A stretch of DNA of 64,000 bases from Vitrella brassicaformis (lineage: Eukaryota > Sar > Vitrellaceae): contig CDMY01000348.1 of the NCBI GenBank assembly GCA_001179505.1, positions 35,432 through 99,431 of the forward strand, in the 5' to 3' direction. The position numbers were made by a program, and so were the translations under genes. Shown here piece by piece: positions 48,401-61,464 of this stretch (its first letter is position 1; every line of letters starts with the position of its first letter). The notes beneath the pieces are model-generated. The model made no database searches. It was not told where the DNA came from and worked only from the letters and a program-made list of their open reading frames with translations.

Positions 48401-51400
48401 AGCAACGGCCTCTGGGGCTCTCACTGAGGAAGAAAGGTTCTTGCGCAGGTCGCACAGGAAGCTGAGTGTTGCCTCAGACGTCGCATCGAGATAGTGTGTG
48501 CCGGCGTCGAGGACAGCAGGGGCGAAGTTGATGTTGAGCCACGTCGCGTCGGCACATAAGGAAGGTATGACTGGCACCTCTGGCATTGCTGTGGGTCCGT
48601 CGGCGGCAGAGGCAGGCGGTGGAGGAGGACATGACTCCTGCATGAATCCACGTCGCAAACGCCACAGCCATCGCCTTTCCTCCTGTATTTGTTACCTGCA
48701 GTGCCCTCATTGTGCATGCCCATGGCTCCACCAGGGACTCACACTCGCCAAGCTGACGATTGAAGAAATCGATGGACACCAAGAACCCAAAAGCAAGTGA
48801 CACAAATGGCGGCGCCGTCTCCAAGAAATCCGCCGTCTGATTCCTTGGTTCCTCTGCCGCTGCCTCGTCTTCGGCGGTCATGCCGGTCTCCAGACCCCTC
48901 GCGTCCATCCCCTCCTGATCGTTCACAGCCGCAGCGGCAGAAGTCTTGAAGAGCAAGCCGGCACGAGCGAAGAAGCTAGTGGGACTCGTTGCTCGTGAAG
49001 TCTCTTTGGGACCGATGGTGGCAGACGGTATTGTCTTGTCTGTGTACGTTGAAAGCGCTGGCTTGGTCGCAAGGGAGAGGGGCGAGGGCGAGGGTGGCGT
49101 GGCAGTGGGTGGGCGTACGCATGACACGGTCTGCAAGAGGAAGGCATGAGCTTCGAATGACAGGTAGCGGGAGAGGGTGAAGTGGATGTCTTCGACGTGG
49201 CCGGCAAGCAGACATAATCTGAGTGACAGAATATGCCGAGCCCAGCAAGCCGTCCGTAGACCGGCAAAAAGGAGCATCTGTGCGCGTCATCCATCTTACT
49301 TCCTCGCAGACACGTTCTCGACGAGCTGCACCGAGACGCTGTGGATCCTGACGTCCGCCGTGATGGGGTAGTCGGGGGACGCCAGCCATTTCCACAACCT
49401 CCCACCAACGTCTTTCACCTCGTCTAGGTCAAGTCGCATGCCCCAACTCCGACCGGTCTGGGACGACCAAGCCGCCGTGTCGCCTCCCGCTGTCAAGTTG
49501 GACCGGCTTAACGCATCCGACTCCCTTCTGCTGTCGACGTCGATCGGACCGGGCGACAGGACAACGGAGGTACCCACCGACGACTTGGTCCGTTCTGACT
49601 CTGCCGGTGAGACCTCGGCTGGTCTGGCTGGCTCCTGCTGCACGGCCGGTGGCTCAAGAAAGGTGACGGATTCCATGGACGCCCTGTTCTTCAGCAGACT
49701 CGATCGGCGCTGGTTGCATAGAGAGGGCGAGCGGGCTGCTGGCGACGTCGCAGAGACGTCGGAGCCTGTCTTGGGAGACAAGATGGACAGGATGGACTGG
49801 TGCTTGGCGATGGTCGGGCTGATAGACTCCGGTGTGATGTTCACGGGCTGTCTCTTGGCTCGGTCAATTGTCATGAGAATGGCTGATACACGAGAGGCTG
49901 TGAATGCACAAAACGCCTCGGTGAGGCACAGCAGGGGATACGAGAAGGCAAGTGCATCTGTCGCCACGAGGAGCTGTAAACAGGACACGCAACATATCAG
50001 CCCACGTCTGGTACGGTGTTCTTCCGCCATTGACCTGAATTGGCTCCACAGCGATCTCTCCCGTCAGCCCTGCCGGGACCATGTCTTTCTGATCCGCGAT
50101 CTCTCTCTGCACGGATGTCGCCTTGCCAGACACGCGACACGGCGACAGGAGCGGAGTCCCTTGCATGACATCCCACCAGTCAATCGTACCCCAGACCAGG
50201 TCCTCTTCTTCTTGATCGGCGGATGAAGGTGTCGACGGGCCGCTTATCTCACTCATCGGCGATATCAGCCTATTGTGTCGCAGCTTCTTTTGGCGTTTCA
50301 TCGACGAGTCTGATGCCGGCGAGGGTTTTGGCTTGGGGGTGGGCGGACGCCGAGAGGAAGTCGCTTGCCCCTGCAAAGCCACTCGAAGAGGGACGAGCTG
50401 GGGACGCGCAAAGGCAGCTGTCAGCGCGGTCACACTGAAGCGCAGGGAAGTCTTGTGGTGCACTTCAGGGCCGACCTGCCGGCAGAAGACAAGCGCACAG
50501 AGACGCAAGTCAAGATAGTGGCATGCCATCAATGTACCTGGTGGAATCCCGACGACTGCGTTTTCGGTTTGGCTTCGAAGCCTTCCCAGGACTGCTTTCC
50601 CACATCCGCTGCCTCTTGTCTGCCTTGCATTGACCACCGAGCAGCAGCGGGAGTATGAAGACCCTTCAGAGCCTCGCGATAGAGCGACTCTACTTCCTTG
50701 GTCATACCGAACGCCAATAGTGACGGCCGCATCGTCTGCTCCGTCTCAGCACTGAAGGACAGTGATCGGGCATGGGATGTTCCAAGGGCCAGAGAGGTGT
50801 CGAATGAGTAGCAGGGCATGCCGTCAGCCAGAAGGACGGGCGGCGCCGGGACAACGCAAGTTGCCTCTTGCCGTAGGGTGAGGTGCAGATCCGCTCTGAA
50901 CGCCAACACGTGCGGCAGCTGCAGATGGCCGGGCTTGTTGCTGCGATCGCTGTCTCGTGACTGCACAGGGGAGCTCAACAGAGTGGCGGACATACGTGAG
51001 GGAGATGCGTCGGCAGCCAGTGCGACCGTCTGATAACACGGAGCCCACATTTCGGCCTGGATGAACCGGAGGCAAACCACAGTAGTGCTGGACACGCCGT
51101 GAGAATCCACGTCAGAACCCGACGTGATGGACGACAACGAAGCGTGATGGAGCAGACGGGGAGGCGGAGGTGAGGGAGGCGGGTGGTGGCGGGGCAAAGG
51201 GGACTGCGAAGGCGAGGCCGTCACTGCCTTGTGACCCATGAGGACCAGAGGGCCAGGCACTCGTGCGAGAAAGATACTGGACCAATCTGAGATGCCACCA
51301 CACGACGACTCATGACGTATCATTCTTCCCAAGCAGTGACTACCGATGATCTTTGCGAGGTGATCCCAATTGGCCGTCATCCGTGGTTGCTCCACCGTCA

Positions 51401-54400
51401 CTGTCAGTGCGTTGTGGAGATCCAGCAGCCTTCCCTCATACATCAACCGGATGTGGGGTGTGGCTCCGTCGGCCTTCTTCTTGTCTTTGAAGCCAACAGT
51501 CGGTGTTGTCAATGATGGCCACGTCAGCGCAGGAGGGAAAGGCAGAATCGTCAACGTGTCCCCAGCCATGCCGATGTACTGCACTCTGCCGTCCCTCTTT
51601 GGCACAGCAGGGCGGGGTGGCGTCTCTGCCTGCAACGGCTCGGGCGACTGGCTTCTCCGTCTCCTCTTGCCGCCAGGCCTCCTTGGACTGCGTCTTGTGC
51701 CGGGTAGCGAGCCGCTCGCTGCTGTCGTGACTGCCTTGGACTGAAAGGTGCGGGATGAGACGTACAGTGTGTCAAGGGGGGAGCCGTGTGGAAGGCCGCT
51801 CGGGTCCCAAATGCGCACTGCCAGAAGCGATACGGACACCTTGAGTGTGCCCTGACGAGTCGAATCCACTGCTGCATGATGCTGGTCGATGCCGAGGGCC
51901 AACAGCGGTCGGCATGATGGCGAGGAGTGCCTTCTCTTCGACTCTGCCTCTTCGTGCAACCCGTCATCCTGATGTCTCGCGCTCCACAACTTGAGGCGTA
52001 CTTTGGGCAGCTCGCTGATGACATGCACCGTGAGGAGGCCGGCTTCTTTCTTCTCCGCCGTCTTCGGTCGCTCCGAAGGCGACGGCTCGACCTCTTGCTG
52101 AAGCTCGCCGCCCTCGGCTTCTTTCGCACCAAGATGGTCTTCCCTGACAGAGTGAAGCCGTGGTTGGAGGTCTCCACCCACGTCGGACACGGTCAGGACA
52201 CCTGTTGAGCCACGGCGAAAGGAAATGCGGCTCGTGATAGTCAGGTCGCTGATGGTCGACCCGCGCCTCGTAAATCGAGGTCTGTTGGTAGACCCAACGG
52301 TGGGAGACACTTCTTCGCTGTCGTGGAGGGCGGTCACGAGGCGTTGCCTCACAGTCAAAGCTGTCCTCTGCATGCTCTCCTTCACAGTTCGATCCAGTCG
52401 CCTTCTCGGCAACTGTGTGTTGTGGTGCACCAGCAGCTGGGCCAGATCCGGTCCATCCGGAACGTGCATAGTTGATCGTCTGTTCCTCATGTTTTCGATC
52501 ACCAAAGGCTGGCTTGTCGGCAGCGAGACCCGTTGCTTGTCAGATGCGCCGCCCTCGAGTGCTGTTGCGTCGGGTGCTGTGGACGAACGAGCCAGTATGG
52601 GACGCGTGGCTGGGATGGCCGCACTGCGTTCAGTATGCACCGCAAGAAGCGGCGCAGATGTGTCACGTGTCAAGTCCCGCGATTCCAGGAACCGGTCGAT
52701 TGCTTGCGAGACGTCAAGATGGGGAAGCGTCTCCTTGGATGTCTCGGATGGGATGATCCTCGCAAGCTCTTCGACCTCTTGCATGCAGGCGTGTGTGAGC
52801 CTCAGAAGACCGAGAAGGTCGCAGTCGCTTACATTTACCTCCAATCCTCTGAAAAGCACGACCGAAAGAGAAGGGCAGTCAGTGCACACGCAGGAATCAT
52901 CCGAGCCTTACCCAGGCGTCGCGTCTTGTGCGAGAAGCCTCAAAGACGGCAGCTTTTCGTGGTTGACGAAATGGCACACGTCCGCACAGAATCTCATCGA
53001 CACGGGGGCGATGACCAACCATCCAAGTCTTCCATTCTCCTCTCCGTCGGTCTTGTGTTGCTGTGTCGCGACGTGTCGAACGAAGTGCGAAAGCTGCAGC
53101 TCCTGGCCCTTCTCGCTGTCCACGAGGTGTGCCACAGTCGGTACCCTGTAGAGACTTAGCTGCCGGCATGACCACAAGTATCGATCGTACAGCATGGGCA
53201 GTGGTGTGGCTGGGTCGAAGACAGTCTGACGTGGAAGGCGCACGATGGAATCGACTTGCACACGACCAGCATCAAATATAAGACCCTGGCAAGTAATGAC
53301 AGCACGTGCCTTACTGGCTGACCAGCTTTGCCTGGATTACCCGCGAGAGAGGATCTGCGGCGTCAAACGGCACAAGGATGCGCAGAGGCGAGGTCGCATC
53401 AATGCAGACTGCAAGGCAGGCACCGAACCAAAGAGGTGTCTGTCTTTCACCTGAGTGGAAGGACTTTGCCTACCGTCTCCCGAGAAGTGTTCGAAATCGC
53501 CGACGAGGAACTTGGTAATGAAGCCCTCGCTGCGTTCTAGCAACTCACGCACCTGCAAATGAAATTCAGCACGAGGAGTGAGTCGCCGGCTGCCGGTATC
53601 GTCCAGAGTATCCCATACCTTGTCGGAAGCTTTGTTCATCAAATATGCCTTGTCAGCAGGCTGTAGGTCTCTCGTGAACACTCTCAGTGTACGAAACAGG
53701 GCCACAGGCGACACAGCCCCCGACAGCTCGCCAGTGGTTGCGCCATAGAGCACGATGTCGGGCTGGTCGAGCTTTCGCTGCAGACGAACCTCAAACCTCA
53801 TCCAGAACCCTCCTGCTTCGTTCATCTCGTCTTTTGATGGCGCCTCATTGTCACTGACGACAGCCTCTGAGGGCGCTGATGAAGGGTGCTCTGAGACAGC
53901 GCGCATAGGAGTGGCTGGGCGCCCCTGTAGGACTCGGGGGATTGCCAGCCACTCGTTCAATTTGTCGTCGAGACAGAAGTTCTTCTGCAAAGAGAAGCAA
54001 TTATGACGCTGTGGTTGGCACCACACCCTTGTTTACCATTGAAAGCATGAGTGCGCCTCCCATGTCCTGGTAATGCCTGATCGAAATGTCAATTGATCAT
54101 GAATCGAATCACTTGGCGTTTCAAACTTCTGTCTCACACCTGAATGCGAAATAGAAATCTTCACAGTAGAGAGACAGGTTGCGCTCGGATGCTGATTTCT
54201 CGACAAGGCGATTCTCCCAGCGCTGCCAAACGATCAAACATGATGAAGCATTCTTACCACGTGGTGCCTTCACTATCGTCTACCGTGAGATGGACAGCGA
54301 ACTGCAAATCAGACTCGATGCGCGCCTCACCCAAGCTCTCAATGACACTGGGGCTCAACTGCTCAGTCCAGCCTTCCTGCAACACTTGCGACAGAGATAG

Positions 54401-56483
54401 AAGAAGAAAATGGCCTATCTCTGTCGAAGTCATGGTCACATACTTTCCTCAGCAGCTCCTCCACTTCCTCAGCCGTCTCGGCCAGGACCCTCTGTGCAGT
54501 CTCACTGCCTCGTGCCCGCTCGCCTTCATCCTCCCCCAGCATCAACTGACTCGTCGAAGACTGGAGCTGCATTCTCACGCGATGAGTGAGCTTTGGGGTT
54601 TTTCTCTCGTCCTCTTCTTTGCTCTCGTCTTTCACGACTTTTCGTGCGCCGAAAAGCCCCGTAACAGCAGCGAACGGCGACCACGGCGATTGCTGCTGCT
54701 GCTTGCTGGTGGACTCGACAGCAGAGGATGGGACAAGGCGCGTGCGCTCTGTCGGTTGCTGTAACAGCAATATGAATCAGTGAATGCACGGCTCCGCTAC
54801 GTGGGCGCTTGCAATACCTGAGTGGATTTCACCTTTGTCTTGAGAGCCATGAGGACTTCTCGTCGATGCCTGAGGATCTCAAAGACCCATCCCACCTGCT
54901 CGAAGCCCTCAATGGTGTCGAAGTCGCCTGGTGTAGCCTCGCCGGTCAGCTTGCGTCTCCAGGCAGCCTGGTGAAAGAAGGAAAAGACAGACAGAGATCC
55001 ATCAATTGTGGTGTCTCTTACTCGATATCCATCGATCTCATCCTGAGGCGTATCGCGAACCCTGAGCACGTATGCCCAGTGTGTGTCACGTGTCTCTGCC
55101 TTTATACGCCCTTACACTATGTCGCCAAGCAATCCGAAGACGAGCTCCCGGTAGAGCACCACATTGTATTCCAGCCACTTCATGCTGTGTGTGAGCTGCT
55201 TCTGCGTCATTTCGATCGATGCATCCGACCCAACAACAGTAATGCTGAACATCGGCAATGCCATCTCCTCCACCCTCCTCAGTCCATGTCCTGACGACGA
55301 CCCCTCCTCTTCCTCAGCTTTCGCAGATATCGCATCCGTCTTGGTGTCCGACTGTGCGCCTGCATCATTGTCACTGCTAGCGTCATCATGGTCTGTCGTG
55401 GGAGACACCTGCTGAGGTGCAAGAGTTGGTCGAGGGAAGGATGGGTCCTGGGCCTCACGCGCATCTGGCGGAAAGTCAGATGGGAAGAGGGGGACCAGGC
55501 AGATGCGGAGTCGGAGCTCCAAGTCACGAGGAGGGTGAAGGTAAGTGTGTGCTTGATGCGCGTCGGCAGCTCGCTGACACATAGTCTCCAGCGGGACAGC
55601 TTTCATGGCATCGCTTCCCATCTTGAGCCGCTGCTCGTACGGATGCGGCAGCCAGAATCGACTGGCCTTCCCGTCGCTCGCTCCCCCCTCGTCGACTGCT
55701 GAGTCAAGGTCATCCAAGTACAGGCTGCATTCCTCCAACACCAGTCTCTTGAAGAACGCTTTAGTGAACTTAGACCGCCCCTTTGAAATGTCGTCTCTCT
55801 CTGTCGTGAATGCAGTCCATGGCGTCTTGTAGATGGCTTCCTTTGCCCTTCCCAACGGGCGCCATGCAACGTCGGCCTCCACAGTAGAAATGGACTTAGC
55901 TGCCCAGCCAAAAGCGAAAGGGCGGTCCGGGCGAATCTCGCTGTCCTCCAGCCGCATCTCGAAATTGTGGATGGTGAGCCGGAGATTGCGCAGCATCAAA
56001 TAGCCCAGTTGATGAAAGAGCGTCTCCTCTTTCTGGCGCCCTGAACAGGATCAGCAGAAGGATTGTGAACAAGACAGAAACAATGCATGACTATTTCCAT
56101 GGCTCATCACCTGTGAGGAATGTAAATAGCTCATCCTGGTCGAGGATGAGTCTCTTGAAGTCCTCCCACACCTGCTTCTCGGCCTCGATGTCCCAGGCAG
56201 CCGATGGCTTGGTCGTTGCAATGAGGATGAGGTTCTCGGCCTCAACGATGATTGGCTGGGTAGTGAGAGCCATCCACGGAATCTTGATGGTCAGATTGCC
56301 GACCTTGCCGTACGTGACGTCCACCGGCAGCGACATCATGCGGAACAGGTCCTGCTTGAACGTCAGGTTCTTGAAGGTCACATGGCCGCGGAACAAAGAT
56401 AGCGTGAACTGGTCACCCTGAAAGTTCTCGAACACAGCGCCGAAGGCGCGGTTCAAAAGGCGGACCAGCAACCGCTTCAACAT
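39441..56483 (-). CDS. VPS13: VPS13 family bridge-like lipid transfer protein
   Basis: This is a 17-kb gene of roughly twenty exons. The start at 56483 opens the Chorein_N domain (MLKRLLVRLLNRAFGAVFEN, then GHVTFKNLTFKQDLF; exon 1 is 56111-56483). A long repetitive beta-groove region follows. A VAB/SHR-BD module lies at about 47100-44000 (FSPHWIVNRQSVDVRVG; FTLVNEMSESLWFKEAG). Next is a Ser/Arg-rich exon (43695-42100), then the ATG2_C/DH-like helices (about 41990-41450; GGLGRGLKALIVAIIAGLFD). A PH-like strand set comes last (about 41040-40900; GTTKGLLVITSRHFFAFQN). The intron before the C-terminal exon starts inside NSR and resumes at VSTVDSGRDW. VPS13 proteins move phospholipids in bulk between organelles at contact sites. 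The last 350 residues are low complexity with a short conserved-looking segment. Start codons of VPS13 and the SET gene are only 91 bp apart. Confidence 0.92.
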
Positions 56484-56574
56484 GCTTGACTTCACTCGGG
56501 GGGATCTTCGGGGGGCGCGGGGGGGGCTTGCGAGCTGAAAAGCGTCTCGACACACTTTCTTCCCTGCGTCATCC
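56484..56574. promoter_or_regulatory. 91-bp bidirectional promoter, VPS13 / SET gene
   Basis: Only 91 bp separate the two divergent start codons. The segment is G-rich on the plus strand (runs of G around 56498-56526). Both 5' UTRs and the core promoter must fit here, or overlap the coding exons. Confidence 0.6.
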
Positions 56575-58347
56575 ATGCCGTTCTGGGCTGATGTGGAGGT
56601 TCGGACTGTAGATCCAAGCAGAGGGAAGGGGATCTACCCCAAGACGGACCTGAAACGTCACACAACGTTCCTCTCGGATCAGCCTCTCGCATGCCTTCAA
56701 AAGAGAGCTCAGCAGTCATCGCATGTCGTTTGTGTCCGGTGCAACAAGTTCCTTGGTTCCCTCCAGCTTCACTTGCATCTGCTTCAAGGCAACCTGACTT
56801 CGGCGGATGTGATGAAGACCGAGGAGTGCTCAGCCTATGTGAAGCAGCCTTTGCTGCCGAGGGACCCACGGAGCGATGGGGAAGATGAACACACTGTCGG
56901 CCATCTGACTCCCATCGTGGTTGACGAGGTGTTTAGCAAGTACAGGAGCCTGACGCCCTTCGCCTTCTACTGCAGCGATGAGTGCAGACAGGCAGGTACG
57001 CAACAATACAGCAGGAAGACCCATGGATGCAGACCGAACACACTGTGGTTGCTTGTGTGTGTGGCTTCCATCAGGCCAGCGCGCTTTGTCGGTGTTGCGT
57101 TATCCATCGTGTGTGCCTATCTTCGAGTCCCTCGTCGGGCTCTCGCATCGCGCAAACAACGTCTTCTTGACGATGCTGGCCATCCTTCTCAGCGCAGTCG
57201 TGTCGGAGCTCGATGATCATGCTGCATCGCCTCCCAACAAGCGACAGAAGACGGAACAAGGCCACCAGACAAGTGGAGGCAGTGATCCGGACCATGGCGG
57301 CAGCAGCAGCACCAGCACCAGCAAGGCGCTCAATGTCCTGCGCCGGCTCGTGAGGAAGCCCATCCATGAGGTGCTGGACGTGCCGGAGGACTGCACGGCC
57401 GAGGAGTTGAGGAGGGAGTTGAAGGAGGAGAGCCAGCAAGCCATTAGTCTGATCCGCCAGCTACTCGTATGCAGCGGCAGCATGGCCACCTATCCTTGGC
57501 TGGAGCAGGAGTTCCTTTCCGAGGATGCGTTTGATTTGTGGCTGGGGGCGTTGGGTCTGAACGTCATTTCTGTCAAGGTCCCACACCCAATCGTCTTCTT
57601 TCTGGAGGCCATCAACGACATGAAGGACGACGATGGGGCGAAAAAGGAGCTCATCGAGGTTCTCGCTCCGTCCCTGTGTCAGCTGAATAGGGCCAAGATG
57701 GCGAAAGAACAGCAGAAAGAGCGGCAAGATGCAGAGGAAGGGGAGGGCGGCAATGCATCAGACGACGATGAGAGCGGGGAGGCGTCGAGTGACAGCAGTG
57801 AGGGCAGTGATGCAAGCGACGACGACAGAGAGGCTGACGTGCTCTTTTGGGACTGGTCTGGCTACAATAGCAGCGGTGATGATACCGCTCTCTTGGGCTC
57901 GCTGTCGTCGGAGCTCTTCCCTTCGTTCAAGGGCTATGCACTGTTCCCGGTGTTCAGCCTTTTGAATCACAGCTGCGAGCCCAACAGCGAGAGCACATAT
58001 GTCGATAGGAACACGTAAGCACATGTCAATGCCGAGGTGGTATATGCCCCATCCACGTGGGCTGGCGCTCTTGTGTGTGTCCCTGACTCGTCAGGATATC
58101 GGCGTTCACGACTCGTGATGTGGCTGCCGGTGAAGAGCTGACCATTAGCTACATTGACAACACGATGTAAGCACACGCACCAAGGTCGCGCCCGCAGGCG
58201 TCGATTTGTGAGAGTGTGTGCGGATGGATGGATGGCTGTAGGTCTCTGGCGGATCGGAGGGAAGAACTGAGAGGCTATGGATTTGTGTGTACGTGCCCAA
58301 AGTGTGAGAGGGAGGCTGCCGGGGGTCTGCTGCAGAAAGAGACTTAG
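56575..58347 (+). CDS. SMYD-like SET-domain protein
   Basis: Four exons (56575-56995, 57075-58014, 58095-58166, 58242-58347) give 512 residues. The first SET motif is GKGIYPKTDLKRHTTFL. A zinc-finger-like cysteine set is split (CVRC near residue 58, FYCSDEC near 133), as in the MYND insertion of SMYD proteins but short of the full set. A long insert includes a Glu/Asp/Ser-rich acidic stretch (about 57700-57840). The core SET motifs are LLNHSCEPNSE and GEELTISYIDNT, and the post-SET cysteines are in GFVCTCPKCERE. SMYD-type enzymes methylate lysines on histones or cytosolic proteins with S-adenosylmethionine. All three SET signature blocks are intact, so activity is plausible. Confidence 0.85.
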
Positions 58348-58565
58348 CTGTTGAGTCAACTGTCAAGAGCTAGACACGACTGCTGCTTGATGCATCCCCG
58401 TGTGTTAGTGTAAAAGTGGGAGAAAAGAAGACGTCACGTCACATTGCGAATGCAAAGAAGTCACACCAACCATCCATCCACTCACCATTTCATTGTGGGT
58501 CGACAGATCGACCAGTAACTAATCAGCAGACACCAAGCTGTACACTGTCTGTCCTGTCAGAAGGA

Positions 58566-61278
58566 TCAGAATGAGGGGAACGAGTGCGTCAGGAAGGCTA
58601 CAGCGTCATCCACCAGTGACCGGTATGACGTACAGACACCATCGCCTTGCTCGTGTGCCGCCGCGGGTGGCAGGAAACAAGCCGGCGACAGCACCAGGTT
58701 GATGATTCGGAGGGTGAATGGGGGGCTGCGGCCGGGAGGGCGGTCGGCTATCTGGGCCAGCGTGCTCTTCAGCAGACGGAACACGTGCTGAATCTAAAAC
58801 AAACAGGATACAAACACAAGCCTTGATGTGGGCTGGGCGGCATGGCCATGAAATGTGTCTGTCCCTCTTGCCATCGCGGCTGACTGACTGACAGACCCTT
58901 CTCTGCAGTGGTGCGTATGCGAGTGAGGTCTCGGCCTCCATCAGCACGGGCAGAGTCAGCACACGGACACTGTTCTCGCTGCACACCTACACACACACAG
59001 ATGCAGACAAATCACATCACACCACGTGCAGTGCACCGCACCCCATGTGCTGTGCTGGAATGTAATTTATGGTTATGGTTATGATGCGTCAGTCACCTCG
59101 AGTACTCGCTGCAGCGCCGCCTGCAGGTCTGGCGGCAGCTGGTCAGACGGGGCCTCGTCGGAAGACACCAACACATGAATCACAGCCTGACGCACACATA
59201 CACAAGAATACAAGCACCCATGGCTGTCTACACCACACCACACCTGTACAGCGGGGAGGTTGGTGTGTCGAGTAATGAAGAAGTCACCCACACGCAGAGG
59301 GCCGTATTGACAAGCCTGCAGACACTCACACACACAAAGGCAGGGAATTCACCGAGTAAGCCAAGCCCACATCACATTCACCACACAAACAAAGGTCGGT
59401 CGGTGACTGAGGGGCTGACTGACTGACTGACCAGTTTACGCTGTTGGTTGAGCGGTGGGAAGTGGAAGTCCGGGCTGCTCTCACACGCATCCGCCAACTG
59501 ATGGTCCTGCACACCACACACAGGACAACATAACATACATACATCAGCGCATGCATTGTTGGCCTGGCCCCCTCCCCTCCCCCCTCACACACATCCACGC
59601 ACACCTGTTGTGTATCGAACTGCAGCCGTTCGGGCGTCGGCAGCACAACACCAGACAGCGCATCGCCATATGCGACAGGCACCTCACCCCGAAGCCCCCC
59701 TTTCAGCCGCCGATCGTATGCCAACGGAGCCGCCATGCGATCGTCGGCCCCCCACTGAGCAGACGCAAAAGCATCATGGTGGCCGTTGTCGTATGTGTAT
59801 CGTGGCGGGGAGAGGAGGTCTGGTGGGCTGTCACGAAGAACGGATGCGAGGGAGCTGGGGGGCGGTGAATGGGCTGCGGGGTGGGGTGTGGGTTTGAGGA
59901 CGTCGAGGACGTGGCCCGAGCAGAGGCGGAGGATGCAGATCTCCTTCTGCTGAGCACCGAAGCCCACACGAATCGCTGCCTCCTCCTGCAAAGTGAAAAG
60001 GCGTCATGAGAAGCCGTTGCTTGCCGCGGTTTCTTACCTTGAGTGCTCCTGTGGGCACCATCGATTCCCACCACTCTCCTTTCCCACTGCCCCTGGTCCC
60101 GCCTTCGCCGTGCTCTGCAGATCGCTGCGATGCCGACGCATTCGACGGTGAAGTGACAGGCGCGGAGGGAACAGCACTGTCATCCGCATGGCTGGTCAGC
60201 AGGCGCAGCCGCCCTCCCTTGCGGCCCCTCTTGGCCTTGTCGGCCACACTCCGCAGTGAACGGATGAAGGACGCTGCGCGGGATGTTGGTCGGGTGCTGG
60301 TCTGAGCAGCAGTGCCGGCCTCGGTGGGTGTGTGGGGGAGCGCGCTGTCTGGCGGTGGCTCTGCGCATGGCAGTGGTGGTAGGGAGAGGGGTGTGGATTG
60401 GCTGGTCTTGGTGACCTCGTATGCGAACAGATCTAGGATGAGGTCGCGGTACTCTTCCAGCTGCTGCCGCTGCATGCTTTGCAGCTCAGCCGTCCAGTGC
60501 CTGCCAGCCATGACACAGCCGAAGAGGGCAGTGAAACAAACACACACACACTCCTGCACAGCTATCCTCTCGTTCTGGCTGATACACACCTCTCGAGTGC
60601 TTCCAGCTCGGCCACATGCTGGTTGACGAGCTCAGTGATGGGCGTGGGGCTCTCGTCGTCGCCCTCCTCCTGCCCCTGCACCATCCCATCAGCCATGTCA
60701 CTCTGCTGCATCGCAAGCTCCATCTCCAGCGACTGACGCAGCTGCAGCTCCGCCAGCGCCTTGTCCTTCCTCTCGCGGGCCTCCCGCAGGGCGGCCGCAT
60801 AAGAGTGCTCGAGGTCGGGGAGTGTGTGGCAGACACTGGGGCTGATCTGCATGAGCGAGTCGTATGCGCACCAGAAGGGGAGAGGGAGGAACGGCAGCAG
60901 GGGAGGGGGGTTGTCTGGCACAGGCAGTGCTGGGATGTCCGATGGCGAGGGCGTGTTGTCTGACGCGCCGCTGTGGGAGGGGGATGACAGAAGGGAGTCG
61001 GTGGGCGTGTGCAGTGGCTGTGGCGGGGATGAGGGGAGGCAGCTGCTGCTGGACAGCACATGGGGATGGTGCAGCTCCTCGGCAGCAAGCATGTCCATGG
61101 CGCTGAGAGCCTTCTGCTTCAAACCATGGTCCATATTGTTGGCTTCGCAGAACTCGGTGATCTTGGCCGCGCAGTTGGTCCGCTCTTCACTCGTGAGTGT
61201 GAGGTGAATGGCCTTGCCGCCGAAGCTCAGATGGAGCGCCCCTTCTGCCGACGGCTGTGTGTGTGACGACATCGCCAT
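58566..61278 (-). CDS. FERRY3: FERRY3 / C12orf4 homologue (FERRY Rab5-effector complex subunit)
   Basis: Eight exons. The start at 61278 reads MAMSSHTQPSAEGALHLSF. Exon 1 includes a coiled coil (ARERKDKALAELQLRQSLE). Exon 2 (about 60040-60505) continues the coil, and exon 3 (about 59606-59990) is partly low complexity. The strongest similarity is in the small later exons: DACESSPDFHFPPLNQQRKL (59508-59432), RVGDFFITRHTNLPAVQ (59316-59245), AVIHVLVSSDEAPSDQ (59187-59096) and VRVLTLPVLMEAET (near 58960). In order these match the conserved C-terminal half of human C12orf4. In animals FERRY is a five-subunit Rab5 effector that links early endosomes to mRNAs and ribosomes. The stop is at 58566-58568. 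Similarity is judged from recalled family motifs. Confidence 0.8.
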
Positions 61279-61464
61279 GAGTTGATCTTCGCTACTTCAA
61301 CAGTAACCCATCCACTAGCATCGCCGCAGCCGTCGGTCTTGGCATTGGAGACCGCGGGAACGACAGGCATTTGCGAGCTTGTGGTGATCGCGCCTTTTTC
61401 CTCTTTTCCCTCTTCGAACGCCCTCCGTTGCTCCATTAATCACAGATCTTTGCTGTCAGTCACC
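61279..61464. promoter_or_regulatory. Head-to-head promoter region, FERRY3 / thiamine-binding protein
   Basis: 186 bp between divergent starts. It has a pyrimidine-rich tract on the plus strand near 61391-61435. No other element was identified. Confidence 0.45.
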
